From an uncultured Eubacteriales bacterium (GTDB taxonomy: Bacteria; Bacillota; Clostridia; Monoglobales; Monoglobaceae): a stretch of 46,463 nt of DNA. Each line of letters opens with the position of its first letter. Position 1 is the stretch's first letter. The stretch is taken from assembly GCA_900542675.1 (NCBI GenBank), contig UQOT01000007.1, forward strand, positions 1-46,463, written 5' to 3'. Shown one piece after another: positions 10,017 through 18,987 of the stretch. The notes beneath the pieces are model-generated. The model made no database searches, was not told the origin of the DNA, and saw nothing but the letters and a program-made list of their open reading frames with translations. The position numbers and the translations under genes are program-made.

Positions 10017-10886
10017 TTGGATTATATTTTTGATAAATTCACCGAATGGATAAAAAACCTTCTTGTCAATGGGATTATGAACAATTTGTCCGGGCTGTTT
10101 GATAATGTAAATACTAAGGTTCAGGAAATCAGTACACAGGTAGGTTCAACCCCGCAGGCTTGGAACAGCAACATTTTCAATATGATAAAAAACCTGTCCG
10201 ACAATGTTATTTTACCTATCGCAGGAGTTATTCTTGCGATAGTAATGACCTTGGAACTTATTCAGCTTATCACCGACAGGAATAACTTACACGATGTTGA
10301 TACTTGGATGTTCTTTAAGTGGATATTCAAAGCAGCTTGTGCGGTTTTGATTGTATCCCACACTTGGGATTTGGTTATGGGAGTATTTGATGTAGCCCAG
10401 AGTGTTATAAGCCGTTCATCCGGCGTTATAACAGGAACATTGAACATTGATATTGCTTCACATTTTGCAGACCTTGAAACACGGCTGCAAGCAATGGGTG
10501 TCGGTGAACTGTTGGAGCTTTGGCTGCAATCGTTCATTGTCGGTATCTCAATGTGGGCGCTGTCTATCTGTATTTTCATCATAGCCTACGGGCGTATGAT
10601 TGAAATATACCTTGTAACCTCGGTAGCTCCTATTCCGATGTCCACAATGGTAAACCGTGAATGGGGACAGATGGGACAAAATTATCTGAGGTGCTTATTC
10701 GCATTAGGTTTTCAGGGCTTTTTGATTATGGTATGTATAGCGATTTACGCCGTATTGGTTCAGAATATGATTGTCGATACAAACGTCAGCACGGCTATTT
10801 GGTCGTGTATGGGTTATACGGTGCTTCTGTGCTTTACATTATTCAAGACAGGCTCGCTGGCTAAAAGTGTTTTCAACGCTCACTAA
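10017..10886 (+). CDS. VirB6/TrbL-like conjugal transfer membrane protein (CD1112-like)
   Basis: 289 residues, starting at TTG 10017 behind GAGGAGG; MDYIFDKFTEWIKNLL is the usual family start. Multiple membrane segments are visible (near residues 60-85, 100-120, 160-195, 220-250 and 255-280). YGRMIEIYLVTSVAPIPMSTMVNREWGQMGQNYL and CFTLFKTGSLAKSVF are characteristic of the VirB6/TrbL-like CD1112 family, the polytopic core of the inner-membrane channel. It sits between pilin and PrgI as in related ICEs. The double-hairpin element immediately upstream of its ribosome site could affect its translation. Confidence 0.87.
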   Translation: MDYIFDKFTEWIKNLLVNGIMNNLSGLFDNVNTKVQEISTQVGSTPQAWNSNIFNMIKNLSDNVILPIAGVILAIVMTLELIQLITDRNNLHDVDTWMFFKWIFKAACAVLIVSHTWDLVMGVFDVAQSVISRSSGVITGTLNIDIASHFADLETRLQAMGVGELLELWLQSFIVGISMWALSICIFIIAYGRMIEIYLVTSVAPIPMSTMVNREWGQMGQNYLRCLFALGFQGFLIMVCIAIYAVLVQNMIVDTNVSTAIWSCMGYTVLLCFTLFKTGSLAKSVFNAH

Positions 10887-10906
10887 AATCGGAAGGAGGA
10901 AAAATT

Positions 10907-11302
10907 ATGGCTTATGTACCCGTACCAAAGGATTTGACAAAAGTCAAAACAAAGGTGATGTTCAACCTCACCAAGCGGCAGCTTATATGCTTCGGAATAG
11001 GAATTGTTATCGGATTGCCGATATTTTTTCTTACAAAGAAAGCGCTCGGTACAAGCGTATCGGCAATGCTTATGATTATCGTAATGCTTCCTTGTTTTCT
11101 GCTTGCATTGTATGAAAAGCACGGGCAGCCGCTTGAAAAGGTACTAAAAAACATCATTGATGTCTGCTTCCTTCGTCCGAAGGAGCGCCCGTATATGACA
11201 AATAATTTCTATGATTGCTTACGCAGACAGGAAGAACTTGAAAAGGAGGTTACGCAAATTGTACACAAAAAATCTGAGCCGCGCGGACAAAAACGCCATT
11301 GA
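10907..11302 (+). CDS. PrgI-family conjugation membrane protein
   Basis: 131 residues with two hydrophobic segments (about 26-43 and 49-68). It has the PrgI pattern: AYVPVPKDLTKVKTKVMFNLTKRQL at the start, ALYEKHGQPLEKVLKNII in the middle and RPKERPYMTNN after the membrane part. PrgI is a VirB3-like partner of VirB4 in Gram-positive conjugation. GGAAGGAGG precedes the ATG. Its 3' end overlaps the 5' end of virB4 by 44 bases. Confidence 0.87.
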   Translation: MAYVPVPKDLTKVKTKVMFNLTKRQLICFGIGIVIGLPIFFLTKKALGTSVSAMLMIIVMLPCFLLALYEKHGQPLEKVLKNIIDVCFLRPKERPYMTNNFYDCLRRQEELEKEVTQIVHKKSEPRGQKRH

Positions 11303-13646
11303 TACGGCTATCCGCAAGGCAAAAAAAGAAGATAAGAAGCAAATGTCGGCTCAGGACAGTATTCCGTTTCAACAGATGTTTCGTGACGGAATATGCAAGG
11401 CGAGCGACAACTATTACACAAAGACTATTCGCTTTCAGGATATTAACTATCAGCTTAATCAGAACGAGGACAAAACCGCCATTTTTGACGGCTAGAGCGA
11501 TTTTTTGAACTACTTTGACAGCTCAGTAAACTTTGATCTGTCATTTATGAATTTATCCGCAAAGGATGACAGCTTTTCCCGTCAGCTTGTTATCGCTCCG
11601 CAGGGTGATGACTTTGACGAAATCCGTGAGGAATACACGGAAATGCTTCAGGACAGACTTTCCCGCGGCAACAACGGGCTTATCAAGACAAAGTATATCA
11701 CATTCGGCATTGAAGCTGAGAACATCAAAGCGGCAAAGCCAAGAATTGAGCGTATCGAAACAGATATTCTCAATAACTTTAAGAAGCTCGGTGTTTCGGC
11801 AGCTCCGCTGAACGGTGTTGAACGGTTAAAGGTAATGTACGATATGTTTCATCTTGACGCAACAGAGCCGTTTAGGTTCTCGTGGGATTGGCTCCCGAAA
11901 ACGGGCTTGTCCGTGAAGGATTTCATAGCCCCGTCGTCGTTTGAGTTCAGGAACGGTTATGGATTTAAAATCGGCAGCAAAAGCGGAAAGGCATTTTTTC
12001 TGCAAATACTCGCGCCGGAGCTGTCGGACAGAATGCTTGCGGATTTTCTTGATATGCAAAGCTCGGTTATCGTGTCTATGCACATTCAGTCGGTAGACCA
12101 AGTAAAAGCGATTAAGACGATAAAGCGCAAAATAACTGACCTTGATAAGATGAAGATTGAGGAGCAGAAAAAAGCTGTACGCAGCGGATATGATATGGAC
12201 ATCATTCCGTCAGATCTTGCTACATACGGAAGTGAAGCTAAAAAATTATTGCAGGATTTGCAGAGCCGGAATGAGCGAATGTTTTTAATGACGTTTATCG
12301 TTGTAAACTTAGGCGATACAAAACGCAAGCTCGACAGTAATGTATTTCAGGCAAAATCCATTGCCCAGAAATATAACTGTACGCTTGAACGGCTTGATTT
12401 TCGGCAGGAGGAAGCGTTAATGTCCTCTCTCCCACTTGGTAGAAACTTAATCGACATTCAGCGAGGCTTAACAACATCAAGCGTCGCTATTTTTATACCC
12501 TTTACCACGCAGGAGCTTTTTCAAACAGGCAAAGAAGCCTTATATTGCGGTATCAATGCACTTTCAAACAACCTTATAATGGTTGACCGCAAACTGCTTA
12601 AAAACCCCAACGGTCTTATACTCGGAACGCCGGGCAGCGGTAAATCGTTTTCGGCAAAGAGAGAAATCGCAAATGTTTTTCTTGTAACTGAGGACGATAT
12701 TATCATCTGCGATCCCGAAGCAGAGTACGGGCCGCTCGTGGAACGACTGCACGGACAGGTAATAAAAATCTCACCGACCTCCGCAGACTTTATAAATCCG
12801 ATGGATTTGAATTTGAACTATTCGGAGGAAGAAAACCCGTTATCCCTTAAATCGGACTTCATACTCTCACTTTGTGAGCTGATTGTCGGCGGCAAAGAAG
12901 GTTTGCAGCCTGTTGAGAAAACAATCATCGACCGCTGTGTAAGGCTGATTTACAGGGATTACTTAAACGATCCCCGCCCGGAAAATATGCCTATCCTTGA
13001 GGATTTGTATAATGAGCTGCGCAAGCAGGACGAAAAGGAAGCTCAGTATCTTGCAACGGCGCTTGAAATATACGTCACAGGTTCACTTAATGTATTCAAC
13101 CACAGGACAAATGTAAATATCCATAGCAGAGTTGTGAGTTACGATATTAAGGAGCTTGGCAAGCAGCTTAAAAAGATAGGTATGCTCATTGTTCAGGATC
13201 AGGTCTGGAACAGAGTTACCGTCAACCGTGAAGCACATAAGTCAACGAGATATTACATTGATGAGATGCACTTGCTCTTAAAAGAAGAACAGACTGCGGC
13301 ATACACGGTAGAGATTTGGAAGCGTTTTCGTAAGTGGGGCGGTATTCCGACAGGTATTACACAGAACGTCAAAGACTTGTTATCAAGCCGTGAGGTAGAA
13401 AACATCTTTGAAAACTCCGATTATGTGTATATGCTCAATCAAGCGTCCGGCGACAGACAGATACTTGCAAAACAGCTTAACATATCGAATCATCAGCTTT
13501 CCTACGTCACGCACTCAAGCGAGGGCGAAGGCTTGCTGTTCTATGGCAGTACAATTTTGCCGTTTGTTGACCATTTCCCAAAGGATACAAAGCTCTATGG
13601 CATAATGACGACCAAGCCACAGGAACAGGTTAAACAAAACAATTAA
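11259..13646 (+). pseudogene. VirB4/TraE-type conjugation ATPase with an in-frame amber codon
   Basis: Start TTG 11259 (LYTKNLSRADKNAID...) is preceded by AAAGGAGG and lies inside the prgI end. The frame is continuous to 13646 except for TAG at 11493-11495 (codon 79), in KTAIFDG-stop-SDFLNYFDS, where the family usually has Trp. One G-to-A change from TGG explains it. After the stop come Walker A GTPGSGKS (about residue 456), IICDPEAEYGPL, Walker B YYIDEMHLL and the distal KWGGIPTGITQNVKDLL of VirB4 enzymes that power pilus assembly and transfer. Without readthrough only 78 residues are made. A restart at an internal start near 11505 would lose part of the N-terminal domain but keep the ATPase. 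Confidence 0.85.
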
Positions 13647-13666
13647 ATTTCAGGAGGTAGAACACT

Positions 13667-14098
13667 ATGAAACACACAGAAATCTGTATAATTAACAAGG
13701 ATAAGCTCTATGAGCTTATAAACAAGGTTATCGGCTTGTATCAGATAGTTGATGACCATTGTATGGTGGTAGACGCAACTCTCAGCCATTGCGAAAGACC
13801 GAGAAAGGGCGATATGCGTACCCTGAATAATTCGCTCGAAGGTAAATTTTTCGATACGCTTAAAAGTATTGGCTGCCCTCATTACGCTATGTCAGAGGAC
13901 GATGAGGGTGCTATGTTTGAGGGGATTTTGAATATGCTTGAACCCGAATTTATTACAACCGGAGAAGCGGAGGATAATGCCGAAACGGAACAGACTGATT
14001 TGGGCAGCTTCCTTGAACAGCTCGGCGGTATATTTTTATCCGGCAAGCCTGTTACAATCTCGGCAAATATCTATATCAACACAGGAAGTGAGGATTGA
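13667..14098 (+). CDS. Conserved-looking ICE hypothetical protein
   Basis: 143 residues, soluble, no signal peptide. I do not recognise a family. The N-terminal half is mixed charged (INKDKLYELINKVIGLYQIVDD, with two Cys and several His), the middle is acidic (SEDDEGAMFEG...EAEDNAETEQ), and the C-terminus reads GKPVTISANIYINTGSED. CAGGAGG lies before the ATG. It lies between virB4 and the NlpC/P60 gene, so it is probably a transfer-block accessory protein. Confidence 0.7.
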   Translation: MKHTEICIINKDKLYELINKVIGLYQIVDDHCMVVDATLSHCERPRKGDMRTLNNSLEGKFFDTLKSIGCPHYAMSEDDEGAMFEGILNMLEPEFITTGEAEDNAETEQTDLGSFLEQLGGIFLSGKPVTISANIYINTGSED

Positions 14099-14135
14099 TT
14101 ATGAAAAGCAAATCAAGACAAGGCGGTGGTAAACA

Positions 14136-15818
14136 ATGCCCAAGAAAGCACCACGACTTCTGTTTACCGATGAAGAACGGCAAGCTCCCGAACTCAAACG
14201 TGCGGTTAATAAAGCAGATAAGGCAGCCGCCCAATTGGAAAAGGCAGAGGCGAACATTCCAAAGAAAAGGGTAAAAAAGAAACAGCGGTATATTGATGAA
14301 AAAAGCGGTAAGGTCAAAACTAAAATACTTTTTGAGGAAGTCGATAAAAAGAAGCCTTCATCGCATTTAAAGTCGGAAATCAAAACAGTACCCGCCCAAG
14401 TCGCGGCGGGTGCTGCCGTAAATGTTCTGCGTGACAACGAAGATGACAGTACATCTGTAAGCGCCGCTCACGGTATTGAGAAAACGGCTGAAGCAAGTAT
14501 CAGAACGGCGAAATTTACATACCGTTCTTCAAAGCTGAAGCCGTATAAGGCTGCGGAAAAGGCTGAAAAACAGGCGGATAAAGCAAATCTCAATACACTT
14601 AACAAGCAGGCAAAGTTCCAGTCTCGTGAAGCTCCGGGCAGTAACCCTAATTCAAAATGGCAGCAGAAACACGCTATTAAGAAGGAATACGCAAAAGCGA
14701 AGAAAAGCGGTCAGACCACAAAGAAAGCGTCTGAGGTTACGAAAGAAGCTTCAAAGAAAGCTGCGGAAGGTTCAAAAAAGATTGCTGAATTTATCGGGCG
14801 GCATAAAAAGACGTTTGCCATAGTCGGTATCATAGCTGCTGTTATCGTCATAATCTGCTGTATTTGTTCCTCCTGCTCCGTTATGTTTCAGGGTGCGTCC
14901 TCCGCAATAGCAAGCTCGACATATCCGAGTGAGGACAGCGCTATGCTTGCAGCGGAGGAAAAATACAAGGAATTAGAGCAGGACTTGTCGGACACTATCT
15001 CAAACTACGAGAGTACCCATAGCTATGACGAGTATGTTTATGAGCTTGATGATATAGAACACGATCCCTATGTGCTTATATCCGCTCTCACGGCGCTTCA
15101 TCAAGGAGCGTGGACGGTATCGGATATTGAAGCTGATTTATTTGCAAGGCAGTATGTTTTGACAGAAAGCGTAACGGTTGAGCAACGGACAAGGACAGTA
15201 TCAAATCCCGACGGAACAACCTCCGAGGAAACCTACGATTACTATATCTGTACCGTTAAGCTCGTCAATAATAACCTGTCGCACATTCCGTCCGAAATAC
15301 TCACGCAAGACCAATTAGAGCTGTATGCCACATATATGCAGACGCTCGGTAACAGACCTGATTTATTTACAGACTCGGTGTATGTAGATAAATACATCAA
15401 TACCGAATATGAGGACTATGCAATACCGCCGGACGCTCTGTCCGATGTTAAATTTGCGGCTATGATGAACGAAGCGAAAAAGTATCTCGGCTATCCTTAT
15501 GTTTGGGGTGGTTCTTCTCCCTCCACCTCTTTCGACTGTTCGGGTTTTGTGTGCTGGGTGTTAAACCACAGCGGTTGGAATGTCGGCAGAACGACAGCGG
15601 AAGGTTTAAGGCAGCAATGCGTGAGAGTAGCGCCGTCGGAAGCAAAGCCGGGCGACCTGATATTCTTTGAGAGGACATATAACACAGCAGGAGCGTCACA
15701 CATCGGAATTTATGTCGGTGACGGTATGATGATTCATTGCGGAGATCCCATTCAGTACGCAAATGTAAATTCAGCATATTTCAGTTCACATTTTATGCAG
15801 TACGGCAGGCTGCCGTAA
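14136..15818 (+). CDS. CD1108-like membrane-anchored NlpC/P60 endopeptidase (VirB1-like)
   Basis: 560 residues. A Lys/Ala-rich cytoplasmic region (about 1-225) is followed by one membrane helix (FAIVGIIAAVIVIICC, about 229-247), an outside stalk and a C-terminal NlpC/P60 domain (about 445-560). The catalytic Cys is in FDCSGFVCW (about 467) and the His in ASHIGIYVG; PYVWGG and KPGDLIFF are family hallmarks. Such enzymes cut peptidoglycan peptides so the conjugation channel can cross the wall. The ATG at 14136 has only a weak ribosome site (GGCGGTGG), suggesting coupling to the gene upstream. The catalytic domain looks intact. Confidence 0.85.
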   Translation: MPKKAPRLLFTDEERQAPELKRAVNKADKAAAQLEKAEANIPKKRVKKKQRYIDEKSGKVKTKILFEEVDKKKPSSHLKSEIKTVPAQVAAGAAVNVLRDNEDDSTSVSAAHGIEKTAEASIRTAKFTYRSSKLKPYKAAEKAEKQADKANLNTLNKQAKFQSREAPGSNPNSKWQQKHAIKKEYAKAKKSGQTTKKASEVTKEASKKAAEGSKKIAEFIGRHKKTFAIVGIIAAVIVIICCICSSCSVMFQGASSAIASSTYPSEDSAMLAAEEKYKELEQDLSDTISNYESTHSYDEYVYELDDIEHDPYVLISALTALHQGAWTVSDIEADLFARQYVLTESVTVEQRTRTVSNPDGTTSEETYDYYICTVKLVNNNLSHIPSEILTQDQLELYATYMQTLGNRPDLFTDSVYVDKYINTEYEDYAIPPDALSDVKFAAMMNEAKKYLGYPYVWGGSSPSTSFDCSGFVCWVLNHSGWNVGRTTAEGLRQQCVRVAPSEAKPGDLIFFERTYNTAGASHIGIYVGDGMMIHCGDPIQYANVNSAYFSSHFMQYGRLP

Positions 15819-15833
15819 AAAAGGAGGCTATTT

Positions 15834-16073
15834 ATGAATATAAGAATTTCAAAGCTCAAGGAGGAATACGAGAGAAACGCTGAAAAAATCGTATCCTTAC
15901 AGGCTAAAAACAAAAAGCTCGCAGAAAAGATAACGCAGCTTGAAAACGCTGAAATTATCGGCGCTGTTCGCGGATGCGGGCTTACGATTGACGAGCTTTT
16001 GAGCTTGCTCGGCAAAGCTGACAAAGCTCCCGAAACTAAAAATGATTTGGAGGAAAACGACAATGAAATTTAA
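15834..16073 (+). CDS. DUF4315-family small coiled-coil protein
   Basis: 79 residues. Residues 1-40 (IRISKLKEEYERNAEKIVSL...KITQLENAEI) form a heptad-rich helix, followed by VRGCGLTIDELLSLLGK, the DUF4315 pattern found between NlpC/P60 and DUF4366 genes in related ICEs. AAGGAGG precedes the ATG, and the stop overlaps the DUF4366 start by 11 bases. Function unknown. Confidence 0.82.
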   Translation: MNIRISKLKEEYERNAEKIVSLQAKNKKLAEKITQLENAEIIGAVRGCGLTIDELLSLLGKADKAPETKNDLEENDNEI

Positions 16074-16823
16074 GACAATTTTAATAACCCTGGCTGTCGT
16101 ATTCAGTATGGCGGCTTTTTCTTTCCCCGCAGCGGCGAATGTCAACGCCGATGAGCGGAGGAAATCAGCGTAAATGACAGCGTAGAAAGCAAAACCCCGC
16201 TCACGCCGGGCGGAAATCTTACCGTTATTGATGATGTTCATCAGACAAACGACAAGGACGAGGTTGAGGACAAACAATTTGTAACGGTACAGTCCAAAAA
16301 CGGCAATACCTTCTATATTATTATCGACCGCAGCGGCAATCAGGAAAATGTATATTTCCTAAACGCTGTTGATGAAGCTGACCTTATGGCTCTTATGGAG
16401 GATGAACAGAAAGCTGCGGTTACGGCTGCTTGCAACTGTACAACGAAATGTGAGCTTGGCAGCATAAATGCGGATTGTGCCGTATGCTCAAAGAATAAGG
16501 ACGGCTGTATTGCAACTGCAACAGCTACCCCTGCTCCGAAAGAGGAAAAGCAGCCCGAAAAGAAGCAGAACAATATTACTCCGATTATCGGACTTGTTCT
16601 TCTTGCATTGTTAGGTGGCGGCGGTGCGTTCTATTGGTTTAATATCAAGAACAAAAAGTCAAGCACGAAAGGCACGACCGATCCTAACGACTTATATGAG
16701 GAGGACGATGAGGATTACGAAACCGAGGACACTGAGGTAGAAACGGACTCCGAACCGGAATATGAGGTTAAGGACGAGGATAGCGAAATATCCGATGATG
16801 AAAGTGAGGATTTGGAAGAATGA
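16063..16823 (+). pseudogene. DUF4366 (CD1107-like) membrane protein, one-base frameshift after the signal peptide
   Basis: ATG 16063 begins a signal peptide (MKFKTILITLAVVFSMAAFS...) but the frame stops at TAA 16171-16173. The rest of the protein is in another frame from about 16155: EEISVNDSVESKTPLTPGGNLTVIDD, QFVTVQSKNGNTFYIIIDR, a Cys-rich segment (CNCTTKCELGSINADCAVC), one membrane helix (IIGLVLLALLGGGGAFYWF) and an acidic tail. One extra G near 16155 (GAG-GCG-GAG) would restore a single frame of about 253 residues. The gene overlaps topB by four bases (ATGA). Such proteins belong to the transfer apparatus of CTn elements; their role is unknown. Confidence 0.8.
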
Positions 16824-18973
16824 AACATAAACTTGTAATTGCAGAAAAACCTTTGGTAGCAAAGACGATTGCGAACGTAATCGGAGCAACAAAGCACAAT
16901 GACGGGTACTTATCAGGAAACGGCTATGCCGTTTCTTGGTGCTTCGGTCATTTAGCTGAGCTTGCACAGGCTGAAAGCTATGACGAAAGCTACGGAAAGT
17001 GGAAGTATGAGGACTTACCTATTATCCCCGACGTTTGGCAGTATGCAGTCAGCGAGGATAAACGCAAACAGCTTGAAATTATTACGGGCTTAATGCGTGA
17101 TGAGAGTGTTACGGAAGTAATAAACGCCTGCGATGCCGGACGTGAGGGCGAATTGATTTTCAGAACTGTATTTAATCTTGCCGGATGTAAAAAGCCTATG
17201 AAGCGTTTGTGGATTTCATCAATGGAGGACACAGCCATAAAGGACGGTTTTAATAAACTTCGTCCCGGCAGCGAATACGATAATCTTTATCTCGCCGCAC
17301 TTTGCAGAAGCAAGGCAGATTGGCTTGTCGGTATCAATGCGACAAGGCTGTTTTCTGTTCTGTATCACAGGACGCTCATTGTCGGCAGAGTTGTATCGCC
17401 TACTCTTGCTATGATCGTTCAACGTGAAGCCGATATAAAAGCCTTTAAGAGTGAGCCGTTTTACAAGACAGTTCTTGAGTTTGACGGTTTCAGGGCTGAA
17501 AGTGAACGCTTTGCCGATGAAGAAAGTGCTACAGCGGCTGCACAGATTTGTAACAATGATGAAGCGGTTGTAAAATCGGTTGAGCGAAAGGAAAAAAGCG
17601 AAAAATCTCCCGCGCTTTATGACCTGACTACGCTCCAGAGGGACGCGAACAGGCTATTGGGCTATACGGCGCAGCAGACTCTTGATTATTTACAGTCCCT
17701 TTATGAAAAGAAGCTATGTACTTATCCGAGAACGGACAGCAAATTCCTGACCGACGATATGAAAGGCTCTGTAAGTGAAATTGTTGGTATATCCGCAGAT
17801 GTTATTGATTTAGTGTCCCCTCAAAATATAAATGCGGATAAGGTTTGCAATAGCAAAAAGGTATCAGACCATCACGCAATTATCCTCACAAAGAGCGTTA
17901 AAAGCGCAGATGTCAATTCCCTGATTGCAGGCGAACGGGAAATCCTGAAGCTCATAGCAAGGAGAACGCTTTGCACCGTAAGCGAACTGTATGTTTATAC
18001 GGAAACTGCGGCTGTTATCTCCTGCGGCGACAGAGAGTTTAACACAAAAAGCAGATTTGTCATTAATCTCGGTTGGAAAGCCTATCTTAAAGCTGATGAG
18101 CCGGACAGTAACCTGACTGAACTTTACGAGGGACAGATATTAAATCCGAAATATATATCCGTTACCGAGGGCAAGACAACACCGCCGAAGCATTTTACGG
18201 AGGACACAATACTTTTCGCTATGGAAAAAGCGGGCGCAAAGGATATACCCGATGAAGTCTTTTTGGGGTACCCCGCGCAAGCAGGCTTGCGTGGGGAAAA
18301 GGAGGAACAACAAAGCGAAGTGAATACCCGCCAAACGGCGGGTGTAACGGAGCGGAGTTTGTTCCGACGCGGATTAGGTACTCCGGCAACGCGAGCGTCT
18401 ATTATAGAGAAGCTCGTTTCTGTGGGTTTTGTTACAAGAAAAAAGGGACAGAAAACCGTTAATCTTATCCCGGACGGTATCGGCACATCTCTCATAACCA
18501 TACTTCCCGAAGAATTACAGTCTCCGCTCCTGACGGCTGAATGGGAACAGCAGTTGCTTCTGATTGGGAAAGGCGAACTGAAACCTGATGAGTTTATGTC
18601 AGCCATAAAAAATATGGTTGAAAATCTTGTGAAAAATTACAAGGTCATAGACGGAGCTGAGGTATTGTTCCCATCGGGCAGAACGGTTGTCGGCAAATGT
18701 CCCCGCTGCGGAAGCAATGTGACCGAGAGCAAAAAGGGATACTTTTGTGAAAAGAACGATTGTCGGTTTGCTCTGTGGAAGGATAACCGTTTCCTGACCT
18801 CAAAAAGAGTGGGACTGACTAAAAAAATGACTGAAACTCTGCTCCGTGACGGTAAAGCCTATGTCAGCGGAATTTACTCCGAGAAAACAGGCAAAAAGTA
18901 TGACGCTTTTATCGTTATGACCGATGACGGCGCAAAAACTACTTTCAGTCTTGATTTTAACAGTAAAAAATAA
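16820..18973 (+). CDS. topB: Type IA topoisomerase (TopB-like) with a 35-residue insert
   Basis: 717 residues. An N-terminal Toprim domain (LVIAEKPLVAKTIANVIG; acidic triad region DAGREGELIF near residue 105), the active-site Tyr in CTYPRTDSKFL (about 301), the GLGTPATRASIIEKL motif (517-531) and a C-terminal Zn ribbon (CPRCGSNV...CEKNDCRF, about 626-650) identify a topoisomerase III-like enzyme. Such enzymes relax or decatenate ICE DNA during processing. Residues 481-515 come from a double-hairpin DNA element inserted in frame just before GLGTPATRA. The reading frame and catalytic motifs are preserved. The start overlaps the stop of the DUF4366 gene. Confidence 0.9.
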   Translation: MKHKLVIAEKPLVAKTIANVIGATKHNDGYLSGNGYAVSWCFGHLAELAQAESYDESYGKWKYEDLPIIPDVWQYAVSEDKRKQLEIITGLMRDESVTEVINACDAGREGELIFRTVFNLAGCKKPMKRLWISSMEDTAIKDGFNKLRPGSEYDNLYLAALCRSKADWLVGINATRLFSVLYHRTLIVGRVVSPTLAMIVQREADIKAFKSEPFYKTVLEFDGFRAESERFADEESATAAAQICNNDEAVVKSVERKEKSEKSPALYDLTTLQRDANRLLGYTAQQTLDYLQSLYEKKLCTYPRTDSKFLTDDMKGSVSEIVGISADVIDLVSPQNINADKVCNSKKVSDHHAIILTKSVKSADVNSLIAGEREILKLIARRTLCTVSELYVYTETAAVISCGDREFNTKSRFVINLGWKAYLKADEPDSNLTELYEGQILNPKYISVTEGKTTPPKHFTEDTILFAMEKAGAKDIPDEVFLGYPAQAGLRGEKEEQQSEVNTRQTAGVTERSLFRRGLGTPATRASIIEKLVSVGFVTRKKGQKTVNLIPDGIGTSLITILPEELQSPLLTAEWEQQLLLIGKGELKPDEFMSAIKNMVENLVKNYKVIDGAEVLFPSGRTVVGKCPRCGSNVTESKKGYFCEKNDCRFALWKDNRFLTSKRVGLTKKMTETLLRDGKAYVSGIYSEKTGKKYDAFIVMTDDGAKTTFSLDFNSKK
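18260..18364 (+). repeat. 105-bp double-hairpin palindromic element inserted in frame in topB
   Basis: Hairpin 1: CCCCGCGCAAGC (18271-18282), loop AG, GCTTGCGTGGGG (18285-18296), 12 bp with one G-T pair. AAGCGA follows. Hairpin 2: ACCCGCC (18326-18332), loop AAAC, GGCGGGT (18337-18343), then GTAACGGAGCGGAG. The insert is exactly 35 codons and replaces nothing recognisable: flanking residues join as DEV-RRGLGTPATR, as in family members. The architecture matches the element at 9944-10004. Confidence 0.65.
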
Positions 18974-18987
18974 AGGAGGCGTTACAA

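Noticed and set aside
1658..11495. General amber-codon recoding (TAG read as an amino acid)
   Set aside because: TAG ends the Nudix and virD4 genes at family-appropriate positions, and the two in-frame TAGs replace different residues (probably Gln and Trp).
14101..14135. Small open frame between the 143-residue gene and the NlpC/P60 gene
   Set aside because: It runs into the NlpC/P60 gene in another frame and encodes no recognisable sequence; it may only aid translational coupling.
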